NCBI GenBank assembly: GCA_043784465.1
Contig: JAYVYJ010000186.1
Span: forward strand, 1-34,534
DNA from: Roseiarcus sp043784465
GTDB lineage: Bacteria; Pseudomonadota; Alphaproteobacteria; Rhizobiales; Beijerinckiaceae
Reading direction: 5' to 3'
DNA length: 34,534 bases
The position numbers and the translations under genes were made by a program. The stretch's first letter is position 1, and each line of letters starts with the position of its first letter. The notes under the pieces are model-generated. The model was given only the letters and a program-made list of their open reading frames with translations. It made no database searches and had not been told where the DNA came from. Positions 24,957 through 34,534 of this stretch are shown here, piece by piece.

Positions 24957-25290
24957 ATGGACTTGCCGACGGCTGACGCACCGTTTCATCTGGTCAGCAC
25001 GACCAAAATCGACTCCAAACGGCCGCACTGCGCGTCCGTTCGTTCGCAATGGCCATTTCAAGACGCCAAGGCGCGGTTCAGCGAGTTGGTGCGCCGCGCC
25101 CGAAGCGAAGGGCCCCAGCACGTGACAGTGCATGCCCGGAGGAGGTCGTCGTCCTCGCCGCCGCCGAGTTCCGTCGTCTCAAAGGCGAGCGCCCCGGCCA
25201 GGCGCTCATCGACGCGCTCAAGGATTCGCCGTTTCCCGAGATCGATCTTGAACCCGAGAGCTTTCCCATGCCGTTGCGGGATGTAAAGAT
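24957..25290 (+). pseudogene. Broken Phd/YefM-type antitoxin
   Basis: The first half reads WPFQDAKARFSELVRRARSE then GPQHVTVH in one frame (to about 25130), the hallmark N-terminal dimerisation and DNA-binding part of Phd-family antitoxins. The second half, EEVVVLAAAEFRRLKGER followed by an acidic tail with PFPEIDLEPESFPMP (about 25138-25287), lies in the -1 frame. Restoring one base near 25130-25140 joins the halves into a normal antitoxin of roughly 80-90 residues. The usual ATG just before WPF is also missing; the nearest in-frame ATG is at 24957. Expected role before decay: binding and silencing the toxin encoded next to it and repressing the operon. A sequencing error would give the same picture, but the toxin is shifted as well, which favours real decay. 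Confidence 0.72.
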
Positions 25291-25298
25291 TTTACGGG

Positions 25299-25706
25299 AT
25301 GGCTGCTCGACACCAATGTCGTGTCGGAGCTTCGCCAGTCCGGCCAAGCAGCAAGGTGTTGGCGTTTCTTCAATCGCAGCCAATTGAAAACTTATATATC
25401 ATCGCCGTCAGCCTCGTCGAAATCCGCTTTGGCGTCGAGCTTGTGTGGGAGCCGAACCCGCGAGCGAAGTTGACGGACGGGCTGACCCACAAAGTGCGTC
25501 GGATGTTCGAGGACCGGACGCTGCCCATCAGCGAGGACGTCATCGTCACATGGCGACTGATGGTTGAGGAAGGCCGGAAGCGACGCCTTACCTGCGTCCA
25601 GCCTGATCTCTTCATAGACGCAACAACGATCCATCACGGTCTCACGATCGTCACCCGCGATGCAGCCGAATTCGAGCGTTCGGGGGCGACAGTTCACAAT
25701 CCGTGA
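25299..25706 (+). pseudogene. Broken VapC/PIN-domain toxin
   Basis: PIN-domain ribonuclease toxins start with a DTN strand carrying the first acidic metal ligand. Here WLLDTNVVSELRQSG is encoded from 25300 to about 25344 in one frame, while the rest (SSKVLAFLQSQPIENLYI, AVSLVEIRFGVELVW, DLFIDATTIHHGLTIVTRDA, then VHNP-stop) continues in the -1 frame. A single-base loss near 25340-25347 explains this. The remaining ligands are present: E in SLVEIRF, D in LFIDATT, D in VTRDA. The intact frame from the ATG at 25299 would give 135 residues but replaces the first catalytic strand with unrelated sequence, so the product should be inactive. It follows the broken antitoxin directly, the usual operon order. 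Confidence 0.75.
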
Positions 25707-25722
25707 ATGTAAGGGGGCGCGC

Positions 25723-26135
25723 TCACTTCACGACCCCCGGTTCAAACCCGTTCAGCGTCACCGTCCAGCACGTCGAACCAATCCGCTGCGACACCGGTTC
25801 ACCCGGCTTCCCATGCACAAATATCTCGTCGATCTTGGTGCCGCCGACAAAGCCCGTCGCCAGAAAATCCACCGGCGCGGTGGTCTTCTCGGTCACGACG
25901 ACGTTGACGTAAAACGTCTTGTCCTTGGGCGACAGCCCGACGACGATCTCGCCGTCGTTGGGCTGCAACTCACCGAACTTGCCGGCCCTCGCCGCGCCTA
26001 AAACAACCTTGCCCTCAACCACACGGGCGGAAAACGCCAGCGCCTGCCCAGCCTTCAAATCCAGCTTCACGGGCTTCAGCGCAGGCGCGGCGACAGCCGC
26101 CGCCGCCGCCGCCGCCGCCAGGATAACCAGCAGCG

Positions 26136-26139
<4 letters not shown>
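25723..26139 (-). CDS. Small exported protein, overlaps acnA stop
   Basis: 138 residues, family not recognised. The start is a GTG whose GTGA overlaps the acnA stop codon; the frame continues upstream only as a shadow of acnA. The N-terminus is a signal peptide made almost wholly of hydrophobic residues and alanines (TLLVILAAAAAAAAVAAPAL) with no positive charge, encoded by a run of GCN codons, so export is likely but the n-region is atypical. The mature part is predicted mostly beta: KLDLKAGQALAFSARVVEGK, ELQPNDGEIVVGLSP, TFYVNVVVTEKT, VDFLATGFVGGTKIDEIFVH, ending in a single Cys (GSTCWTVTLNGF). It may be a small beta-sandwich of the periplasm. Translation should be coupled to aconitase, although no functional link is evident. 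Confidence 0.72.
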
Positions 26140-28847
<2,708 letters not shown>

Positions 28848-28967
28848 GGGGGGCTCCGCAGGGGTCAAGGAAAAACGTTTCGCGCGCTTATAGATAATTC
28901 CGCCCCCGCAAGCTACATCGCCCATGCGCGTAGAACGCACGGGTTCTGCGCATTTAGCCAAGGCAAC
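28848..28967. promoter_or_regulatory. Divergent acnA / ccmA intergenic region
   Basis: 120 bp separate the two divergent starts, so promoters for both must lie here or within the gene ends. An AT-rich patch around 28889-28898 (tatagataat on the plus strand) is the likeliest -10 area. A convincing -35/-10 pair with 16-18 bp spacing was not found for either direction. Confidence 0.4.
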
Positions 28968-29579
28968 ATGCGTCTGACCGCCCAAAATTTGAGCCTGGAG
29001 CGCGGCGGGCGTCTGTTGCTGTCTAGCGTGTCGTTCGCGCTCGAAGCGGGCGAGGCGCTAGTCCTGACGGGGCCAAACGGCGCGGGCAAATCCAGCCTGT
29101 TGCGGGCGATCGCCGGCTTCCTGCCGATCAGCTGCGGAAAGGTTGGGTGGGAGGGCCTGCGCGACGGTGAAACAGCCGAGGAGCGCCTGCACTTTCTCGG
29201 CCACGCCGACGCGTTGAAGGGCGCCTTGACGGCAAGAGAAAATCTTGAGTTTTGGGCGGGCCTGCTCGGCGGCGCGCAAGGCGGCGCCGTCGCGGCGCTG
29301 GCCCAACTCGGCCTCGCGCATGTCGCCGACCTGCCCGTGCGGGCGCTCTCGGCGGGGCAGAAGCGGCGCGTCGCACTGGCGCGGCTGCTGGTCGCGCAGC
29401 GCCCGGTCTGGTTGCTCGACGAACCCACCACCGCCCTCGACATCGCGGCCCAAGTCCGCTTCGCCGACGTCGTGCGCGCGCATCTGGGCGGGGGCGGCCT
29501 CGTCGTCGCTGCGACGCATGTCGCCCTGGGGCTGGACGCCCCGCGCATCCTCGACCTGACCGCCGCGAGAATGCGTTGA
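28968..29579 (+). CDS. ccmA: Cytochrome c biogenesis haem exporter ATP-binding protein CcmA
   Basis: 203 residues. It is the ATPase of the CcmABCD system I complex, which releases haem-loaded CcmE for cytochrome c maturation. An ABC domain is complete: Walker A GPNGAGKSS (35-43), Q-loop region near 80, signature LSAGQKRR (127-134), Walker B VWLLDEPTTALD (147-158) and the H-loop in VVAATHVALG. The short length and the AEEALHFLGHADALK-like segment (EERLHFLGHADALKGALTA) are characteristic of CcmA. The stop codon overlaps the start of ccmB (TTGA), so translation is coupled. ccmC and ccmD do not follow; they must lie elsewhere if system I is complete. Confidence 0.95.
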   Translation: MRLTAQNLSLERGGRLLLSSVSFALEAGEALVLTGPNGAGKSSLLRAIAGFLPISCGKVGWEGLRDGETAEERLHFLGHADALKGALTARENLEFWAGLLGGAQGGAVAALAQLGLAHVADLPVRALSAGQKRRVALARLLVAQRPVWLLDEPTTALDIAAQVRFADVVRAHLGGGGLVVAATHVALGLDAPRILDLTAARMR

Positions 29580-30232
29580 GCGCGGCGGGAGCCCTGTTCC
29601 TGCGCGAATGGCGGGTCGCGCGCCGTCTGGGCGGGGGCGCGTCGGTCGGGGCGGTGTTCTTTCTCATCATGGTCGCGACCATGCCGTTCGCGCTGGGTCC
29701 AGACCTCAAGCTGCTGGCGCGGCTCGGCCCCGCGATCCTGTGGATCGCTGCGCTGCTCTCGACGCTGCTGGGTCTCGACCGCCTGTTTCAGGCGGACGCG
29801 GAAGACGGCTCGCTCGACGGGTTGACGCTGGGCGTACTGCCGCTGGAGATGGTTGTGTTGATCAAATGCGCGGCGCATTGGGCTTTGGCGGTGCTTCCCC
29901 TGGCCGTGGCCGCGCCGCTGTTCGGCCTGTTGCTGGCGATGGATGGCGAGGCGCTGGCGCGTACGTTCCTCAGCCTGCTCGTGGGCACCCCGGCGCTGAC
30001 GACGTTGGGCGCCGTCGGGGCGGCGTTGACGGCCTCGCTGCGTCGCGGCGGATTGCTTATGGCGGTGCTGGTGCTGCCGCTGACGATCCCGGTGCTGATC
30101 TTCGGCGTCGCCGCCGCTTCGCCGGAGGGTATGAGCGCCACGCCGTTCGCCGCGCTGGCGGCGATCAGTCTGCTGAGCCTCGCGGGGGCGCCGTTCGCCT
30201 GCGCGGCGGCGATCCGCTTCGCGCTGGAGTAA
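29576..30232 (+). CDS. ccmB: Haem exporter permease CcmB
   Basis: 218 residues. It is the inner-membrane partner of CcmA. Six hydrophobic segments are visible, and the N-terminus ALFLREWRVARRLGGG followed by AVFFLIMVATMPFALGP is typical. LLGLDRLFQADAEDGSLDGL (about 64-83) is the conserved cytoplasmic signature of CcmB, and LVLPLTIPVLIFGV lies near residue 160. The start is a TTG at 29576 overlapping the ccmA stop; no ATG or GTG is available in frame nearby, and the resulting length matches the family (about 220). The gene converges with a small minus-strand ORF one base beyond its stop. Confidence 0.94.
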   Translation: MSAAGALFLREWRVARRLGGGASVGAVFFLIMVATMPFALGPDLKLLARLGPAILWIAALLSTLLGLDRLFQADAEDGSLDGLTLGVLPLEMVVLIKCAAHWALAVLPLAVAAPLFGLLLAMDGEALARTFLSLLVGTPALTTLGAVGAALTASLRRGGLLMAVLVLPLTIPVLIFGVAAASPEGMSATPFAALAAISLLSLAGAPFACAAAIRFALE

Positions 30233-30233
30233 G

Positions 30234-30521
30234 CTAGCCCCAGCGCCGCACGCGGTCCGCCGCCTCGCCCAGCGCGGCCTTCTTGAGCGCCAGCAAAACC
30301 TCCTGAACCTCTTCGCCCGCGCTCTGCAAAGCCTCCTGCGAGCGCGCGAGCGACGAGATCTGTTCGTCGCGCGACGGGCCGTTTGGCCTGCGCGCGTCGG
30401 CAAGCGCATATTCGAGGGCGATGATGGCGCGCTCCAACCTTTCGTAGAGGTGAGCGCCGCCGATTTGCGTATTTTCGCAACCTATCCGGGTGGCATTAGT
30501 CATTGAGGTCAGGGTTTCCAT
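30234..30521 (-). CDS. Small hypothetical protein, coiled-coil-like
   Basis: 95 residues, family not recognised. A GGAGGGG ribosome binding site lies 8-10 bases before the ATG, which supports translation. After a Thr/Asn-rich head the chain is charged and helical (LYERLERAIIALEYALADAR, then QISSLARSQEALQSAGEEVQ) with a leucine/alanine heptad pattern, ending in VRRWG. No signal peptide, membrane segment or enzyme motif. It ends one base from the ccmB stop in convergent orientation, with purK next upstream on the same strand after a 134-bp gap. It could be a small dimeric cytoplasmic protein. Confidence 0.6.
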   Translation of the reverse strand: METLTSMTNATRIGCENTQIGGAHLYERLERAIIALEYALADARRPNGPSRDEQISSLARSQEALQSAGEEVQEVLLALKKAALGEAADRVRRWG

Positions 30522-30655
30522 TCTATGTCCCCTCCGTAATTATAGGCGCGGAGACCTGTCAAGGAAGAGATCGTTATTTTACGTTGCGCCGCTTGAGACG
30601 CTGCAATTGTCTCGCATCTGCTTGATCGCCAAAGCGCACAGCCGTCCGCGCGCCC

Positions 30656-31738
30656 TCACCCCCCACGCAGAACGCGCGTCACATGACCCATCTTACGGCC
30701 GGGGCGCGTTTGCAGTTTACCGTAGAGATGCAGGCTCATGTCGGGCTCGGCGAGAATGTCGCGCCAGTCGTCGGCCTCCTCGCCTACGAGGTTGCGCATT
30801 TCGATGTTTCCCCGCCGCGTGGTCGAACCCAGGGGCCAGCCCGCGATGGCGCGCATATGCTGCTCGAATTGCGAGGTCTCGGCCCCTTCCAGCGTCCAGT
30901 GTCCGGAATTATGGACCCGCGGCGCGATCTCGTTGACGATCAGCCGTTCATCGCCCACTTCGGAGCGCGCGCAGAACATCTCGACGCCGATGGTCCCCAC
31001 GTAATCGAGACCCGCCAGCACCTTTTCCACGATGGCGCGTGCGACCGGCGCCAGCGCCGGCGAGACCCGGGCGGGCACCCGGGTGCGCGCGAGGATATGG
31101 CGCTCGTGTTCGTTCTCGCACAGGTCGTAGGCGGCGACCGCGCCCTCCAGGCTGCGCGCGGCGATCACGGACACTTCGCGCTCGAAGGCGACGAACCCCT
31201 CAAGGATCATCGGCCCCGCGCCCAGGGCCCGATGCACCGCGCCGAGGTCCGAGCCTTCGCGCAGCATCGTCTGGCCCTTGCCGTCGTACCCGCCCCGACG
31301 GGTCTTGAGGATCGACGGGCGGCCCATGTCGCGCGCCGCGCGCATCAGCGCTCCGGCGTCCGGCACGTCCGCAAAGGGCGCCGTCTCCAGCCCGAGGTCG
31401 CGCAGAAACGTCTTTTCGGTCAGCCGGTCCTGCGTCAGCGCGAGCGCCCGCGCGCTGGGGCGCACGGGCAGCAGCGTCTCCAGAAATTCGAGCGTTGCGG
31501 TAGGCACGTTTTCGAACTCGAAGGTGACGAGATCGCAGCCGGCGGCGAATTTAGCGAGCGCCGCCTCGTCCTCGTAAGCCGCTATCGTGCAATCGTGGGC
31601 CGCGTCATAGGCGGGCGCCTCGTCCTCGGGCGCATAGATATGGCAGCGCAGGCCGATCTTCAGCGCCGCCATGGCGAGCATGCGGCCCAATTGTCCTGCG
31701 CCTAGAATGCCGACCGTCGCGCCGGGAGCCAGAATCAA
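30656..31738 (-). CDS. purK: N5-carboxyaminoimidazole ribonucleotide synthase PurK
   Basis: 360 residues. It uses ATP and bicarbonate to carboxylate aminoimidazole ribonucleotide at N5 in purine synthesis; PurE then moves the carboxyl group. An ATP-grasp fold is evident: VGILGAGQLGRMLAMAA (9-25), VTFEFENVPT, QDRLTEKTFLRDLGLETAPF, SILKTRRGGYDGKGQ and the metal/ATP site near NEIAPRVHNSGHWTLEGAETSQFEQ (the N-E-x-APR-x-HNSGHWT signature). The start is a TTG forming a TTGA overlap with the purE stop, so purE-purK are translationally coupled. Length is normal. Confidence 0.96.
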   Translation of the reverse strand: MILAPGATVGILGAGQLGRMLAMAALKIGLRCHIYAPEDEAPAYDAAHDCTIAAYEDEAALAKFAAGCDLVTFEFENVPTATLEFLETLLPVRPSARALALTQDRLTEKTFLRDLGLETAPFADVPDAGALMRAARDMGRPSILKTRRGGYDGKGQTMLREGSDLGAVHRALGAGPMILEGFVAFEREVSVIAARSLEGAVAAYDLCENEHERHILARTRVPARVSPALAPVARAIVEKVLAGLDYVGTIGVEMFCARSEVGDERLIVNEIAPRVHNSGHWTLEGAETSQFEQHMRAIAGWPLGSTTRRGNIEMRNLVGEEADDWRDILAEPDMSLHLYGKLQTRPGRKMGHVTRVLRGG

Positions 31739-32232
31739 GCAGCGCCCCCGTCCTGGGGAAATTCGGCGACGGCGTCGCGTCGCGCGTCTCGCCAGGCTTG
31801 CAGGCGACGCGACAGATCGACGTCGGAAAGCGCCAGCACGGCGGCGGCCAGCAGGGCGGCGTTGACCGCGCCCGCATCGCCGATCGCGAGCGTGCCGACG
31901 GGAATCCCGGCCGGCATCTGGACGATGGAATACAAGCTATCCTGTCCCGACAGCGCTCGGGACGGGCAAGGCACGCCGAACACGGGCAGGATCGTCAAGG
32001 CCGCCGTCATGCCCGGCAGATGAGCGGCGCCCCCGGCGCCAGCGACGATGACCTTGAATCCCGCCGCCTTGGCCCCCTTGGCGAAAGCGACCATGCGGTC
32101 GGGCGTGCGATGGGCGGAGACGATGCGCGCTTCGTATTCGACGCCCAATTCGTCGAGCGTATCAGCGGCGTGGCGCATCGTCGCCCAGTCGGACTGGCTG
32201 CCCATGATGATGGCGACGGGGGCAGGTTCCAA
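31735..32232 (-). CDS. purE: N5-CAIR mutase PurE
   Basis: 165 residues. It converts N5-CAIR to 4-carboxyaminoimidazole ribonucleotide. Class I signatures are IIMGSQSDW (8-16), the catalytic His in SAHRTPDRM (H41), AGAGGAAHLPGM and SIVQMPAGIPVGTLAIG. The open frame extends far upstream, but homology begins at APVAIIMGSQSDW, so a TTG at 32232 is the probable start and gives the usual class I length; no ATG is in frame close by. It is the first gene of the purEK unit. The dehydrating PurK-dependent route with class I PurE is the normal bacterial form. Confidence 0.95.
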   Translation of the reverse strand: MEPAPVAIIMGSQSDWATMRHAADTLDELGVEYEARIVSAHRTPDRMVAFAKGAKAAGFKVIVAGAGGAAHLPGMTAALTILPVFGVPCPSRALSGQDSLYSIVQMPAGIPVGTLAIGDAGAVNAALLAAAVLALSDVDLSRRLQAWRDARRDAVAEFPQDGGAA

Positions 32233-32375
32233 GGAGACGTCTCGGGTTTGACCGTTGTTTTCGCGATTAGGGCAGATGCAAGCGGAGCGCAATGCCAGCG
32301 CCCTGTCGTTCAAAGTCACGCACACCCAAAGCCGCAAGCCCGCTGCGGCCGGCCTGCCGGCGACGGCGAGAGGTC

Positions 32376-32909
32376 TTATTCGCAGCCGCCGGGTCCCGAG
32401 GGACCCACCGTCACCGAGATCGTAGCGCCCTGCGTCGTGACGGTGACGAGCCCCTCCGTCGCGTGGAGCGCCTCGCAAGCGTCCCTGAGCGCCTGGCCCA
32501 GCTCCGCAGTCACCGCGTCAGCTTCGCTTTCCGTCTTGCCGACCAATTTCCGCTCCGCCGCGGCCTTCTTTGCATCGAATGCGGCCTGATACGTGTCGAC
32601 ATGTTTTTGCTCATGAGCCTTGTTCAGAGCTTCGATCCTATCGATCGCCGTTCGGTTTGCGCCGTCGGGTTGAGGCTTGTGCTTGCCGCCGCTGACGCCG
32701 GACCCCGCCCAATGCGCGGTCGTCGCCGTTATCGACAGGCTCGCCGTCGCGCTCGATATCTTGCTGTCCTTGTCGAGGCTCCATTTGAAGCTGAGGTGCG
32801 GCTTCGTCTCGCCGAGCGTTCCCGCGCCGAACAGGGCGGCGGCGTTCTCCATGAACTCGTCGACATCGCTGGCGAAGATATTGGTGAGAGATACCGCCAC
32901 GGGGTCCAC
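32376..32909 (-). CDS. HExxH-containing DUF922-like protein (putative metallopeptidase-like)
   Basis: 177 residues from a GTG at 32909. The only strong motif is HEQKH (99-103) inside IEALNKAHEQKHVDTYQAAF, the HExxH zinc-binding pattern as in DUF922-type proteins. Before it lie beta-like strands (HLSFKWSLDKDSKISS, ATASLSITATTAHWAGSG) and after it a charged helix (KKAAAERKLVGKTESEADAV) that could supply a third ligand through Glu. The C-terminus ends GPGGCE. There is no signal peptide, unlike many DUF922 proteins, so the protein would be cytoplasmic or exported by another route. A TTGACA-N17-CATTAT promoter lies just upstream and would start transcription about 20 bases before the GTG. It stands alone between purE and kup; the AT-rich control region suggests acquisition. 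Peptidase activity is inference. Confidence 0.65.
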   Translation of the reverse strand: MDPVAVSLTNIFASDVDEFMENAAALFGAGTLGETKPHLSFKWSLDKDSKISSATASLSITATTAHWAGSGVSGGKHKPQPDGANRTAIDRIEALNKAHEQKHVDTYQAAFDAKKAAAERKLVGKTESEADAVTAELGQALRDACEALHATEGLVTVTTQGATISVTVGPSGPGGCE

Positions 32910-32933
32910 CCTTTATCGTTCTGATTTACATAA

Positions 32934-32968
32934 AATAATGAATATTATTATGTACAATGTCAATATTC
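32934..32968. repeat. Nested inverted repeats over the promoter (possible operator)
   Basis: GAATATT (32940-32946) and AATATTC (32962-32968) form a 7-bp inverted repeat covering the spacer and the -35 box. A second perfect inverted repeat, AATAAT/ATTATT with a 4-base loop (32934-32949), covers the -10 box. Both positions would let a dimeric repressor block RNA polymerase. Confidence 0.45.
32935..32963 (-). promoter_or_regulatory. Sigma70-like promoter of the HExxH gene
   Basis: On the minus strand TTGACA (32963-32958) and CATTAT (32940-32935) are separated by exactly 17 bases in an AT-rich stretch unlike the rest of the window. The expected start point is near 32928, giving a leader of about 20 bases with an AAAGG-like site before the GTG at 32909. 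Confidence 0.6.
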
Positions 32969-33059
32969 ACGGTGGCCGACGGAACCGACCAGTGCGAAAC
33001 GGCATTGGCAGTCGCGCGTCGACATTTTCCCCATCGTAAGACGGCTAGAGCCTGGAATC

Positions 33060-34534
33060 ATGGAAGCTGCTGACGCGAAGAGCTATTCGGAATCCTCGAA
33101 AGTTGTCGGACTCGCCGCGCTGGGGGTCGTGTTCGGCGACATCGGCACCAGCCCGCTCTACACGCTCAAGACCGTGTTGAACCTCACAGGCCCCCACCCG
33201 GACGCGAGCGCTACGCTGGGCGCGTTGTCGCTGATCCTGTGGACGCTGTTCATCGTCACGACGGTCAAATACGTTAACTTCGCCATGCGGATCGACAACG
33301 ACGGCGAGGGCGGCGTCATCGCCTTGATGTCGCTGCTCGGCTTGAAGAAGGGGCGCCGCCCGGCCATCGTGGCGGCGGGGCTGTTCGGCGCGGCGCTGAT
33401 ATACGGCGACGGCGCCATCACCCCCGCAATCTCCGTGCTCTCCGCGCTGGAAGGCATGGAGCAGGTCGCCCCGTCCCTGACGCCCTATGTGCTGCCCGCC
33501 GCCGTGGCGATCCTGCTGGGTCTGTTCGCCTTGCAGCCGATGGGCACGGCGACCATCGGGCGCGCGTTCGGCCCGATCATGCTGTTCTGGTTCGCCGTGA
33601 TGGCGACGCTGGGGCTTTACGGGATCGCCCAGCACCCCGGCGTGTTCGTGGCGATCAACCCTTATTACGGTTTTAGATTTCTGAGCGGAGGCGGCGCGCA
33701 GGGCTTCCTCGTGCTGGGCGGCGTTTTCCTGTGCGTGACCGGAGCCGAAGCGCTCTACGCGGACATGGGCCATTTTGGCGCGAAGCCGATTTCGCAGGCC
33801 TGGAACTTCGTGGTGTTCCCGAGCCTGATCCTCAACTACGCGGGTCAGGCCGCCATTGTGCTGGAAGGCGCGCCGACGGACGGCAATATTTTCTACCGCC
33901 TGAGTCCCCCGATGCTGCTGACGCCGCTGATCGTGCTGTCGACCGTCGCGACGGTCATCGCGAGCCAGTCGATCATCACCGGCGCCTTCTCGATGACGCG
34001 ACAGACAATCCGGCTCGGCTGGCTGCCGCGTCTCAAGATCAAGCAGACCTCGGCGGAAGGCTACGGACAGATCTACGTCGGCGCGGTCAACTGGACTCTC
34101 ATGCTGGCGACGCTGGGGCTGACCATCGGCTTCGGCAAGTCCGACAATCTGGCGTCCGCTTACGGCATCGCCGTCTCGGCGACGATGCTCCTGACGACCT
34201 TCCTGCTGTTCACCGCGATGCGCGAGATCTGGAACTGGCCGCCGTTAGCGGCGGGCGCGGTGGCGCTGGTGTTCTTTTTGGTGGACGCGGGCTTTCTGGC
34301 GGCCAATCTCGCCAAGCTCTTCGAAGGGGGCTACGTACCGCTCATCCTGGCGGGTCTCGTCTATGGGCTGATGTGGGTCTGGCATCGCGGCGTGCAGGCG
34401 GTGGGCGCGAGCCTCGCTGCGGACCAGACCAGGGTGGTCGATTTTGCGCGCCAACTCGAATCGGGTCTCATCGCGCGGGTGCCGGGGACGGCGGTGTTCC
34501 TCAGCCGCTCGACGAAGGAGACGCCGCCGGTCCT
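33060..34534 (+). CDS. kup: Low-affinity potassium uptake protein Kup (3' end outside window)
   Basis: The frame is open from the ATG at 33060 to the window end, about 491 residues of an expected 620-640, so the C-terminal part is missing. Kup/HAK/KUP proteins import K+ (and Cs+) with protons. Marks: LGVVFGDIGTSPLYTLK (21-37) is the family signature; VKYVNFAMRIDNDGEGGVIAL follows helix 2; then AALIYGDGAITPAISVLSAL (with the GDG-x-x-TP motif), GAEALYADMGHFG and SQSIITGAFSMTRQ. About 12 hydrophobic spans can be seen. Codon pattern and spacing are normal, with no frameshift. It is divergent from the HExxH gene across 150 bp and has only a weak ribosome binding site. Confidence 0.95.
   Translation, partial: MEAADAKSYSESSKVVGLAALGVVFGDIGTSPLYTLKTVLNLTGPHPDASATLGALSLILWTLFIVTTVKYVNFAMRIDNDGEGGVIALMSLLGLKKGRRPAIVAAGLFGAALIYGDGAITPAISVLSALEGMEQVAPSLTPYVLPAAVAILLGLFALQPMGTATIGRAFGPIMLFWFAVMATLGLYGIAQHPGVFVAINPYYGFRFLSGGGAQGFLVLGGVFLCVTGAEALYADMGHFGAKPISQAWNFVVFPSLILNYAGQAAIVLEGAPTDGNIFYRLSPPMLLTPLIVLSTVATVIASQSIITGAFSMTRQTIRLGWLPRLKIKQTSAEGYGQIYVGAVNWTLMLATLGLTIGFGKSDNLASAYGIAVSATMLLTTFLLFTAMREIWNWPPLAAGAVALVFFLVDAGFLAANLAKLFEGGYVPLILAGLVYGLMWVWHRGVQAVGASLAADQTRVVDFARQLESGLIARVPGTAVFLSRSTKETPPV

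Noticed and set aside
24957..25706. Programmed frameshifting of the toxin-antitoxin genes
   Set aside because: No slippery heptamer is evident at either break, and two shifts in adjacent genes fit decay or base loss better.

Overview
The window is GC-rich, densely coded chromosomal DNA. Its gene content (addB-addA, divergent acnA / ccmAB, purE-purK, aerobic-type cobB with bluB, PimC/PimD-like acyl-CoA dehydrogenases, kup) points to an alphaproteobacterium of the Hyphomicrobiales, plausibly near Beijerinckiaceae/Methylocystaceae. The placement is inference from gene content and protein likeness, not from a marker gene. No rRNA, tRNA, CRISPR array or intact transposase was seen.

Layout. 1-3400 (+): a lipoprotein hydrolase, then two related DNA-binding-like proteins of unknown family separated by about 350 bp of non-coding DNA that holds a 12-C tract and a direct repeat. 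3415-12402 (-): a five-gene run DUF2937 - addB - addA - TAXI-like binding protein - membrane-anchored Sel1/TPR-like protein. AddA and AddB form the helicase-nuclease that resects double-strand breaks for RecA; the other three genes have no obvious link to it. 12455-15596 (+): a SulP anion transporter, a fluoroacetate-dehalogenase-type hydrolase 12 bp behind it, and an exported NTF2-like protein. 15724-17669 (-): cobB and bluB, both for cobalamin. 17845-19566 (-): an IlvD/Edd sugar-acid dehydratase, divergent from a signal-less PhnD-like binding protein. 20453-22791 (+): two coupled acyl-CoA dehydrogenase subunits. 22958-24589 (+): a membrane-tethered stand-alone glutamate-synthase-like FMN/Fe-S protein.

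24590-25722 is the only clearly decayed stretch. It holds a Phd-type antitoxin and VapC/PIN-type toxin, each interrupted by a -1 frameshift. 25723-28847 (-) carries acnA and a small exported protein that overlaps its stop. 28968-30232 (+) carries ccmA-ccmB (haem export for cytochrome c maturation). A small coiled-coil-like ORF follows on the minus strand, then purE-purK (-, purine synthesis). A small HExxH-containing protein with its own AT-rich promoter/operator-like region follows. The window ends inside kup (K+ uptake).

Gene coupling is tight. Several neighbours overlap as NTGA with GTG or TTG starts (addB-addA, cobB-bluB, acnA-small gene, ccmA-ccmB, purE-purK), so ATG-only gene calling would misplace many starts. 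The best leads for something new are the tandem two-winged-helix-like paralogues with their repeats (1.2-3.4 kb), the SulP/defluorinase pair, and the isolated HExxH gene with its palindromic promoter.
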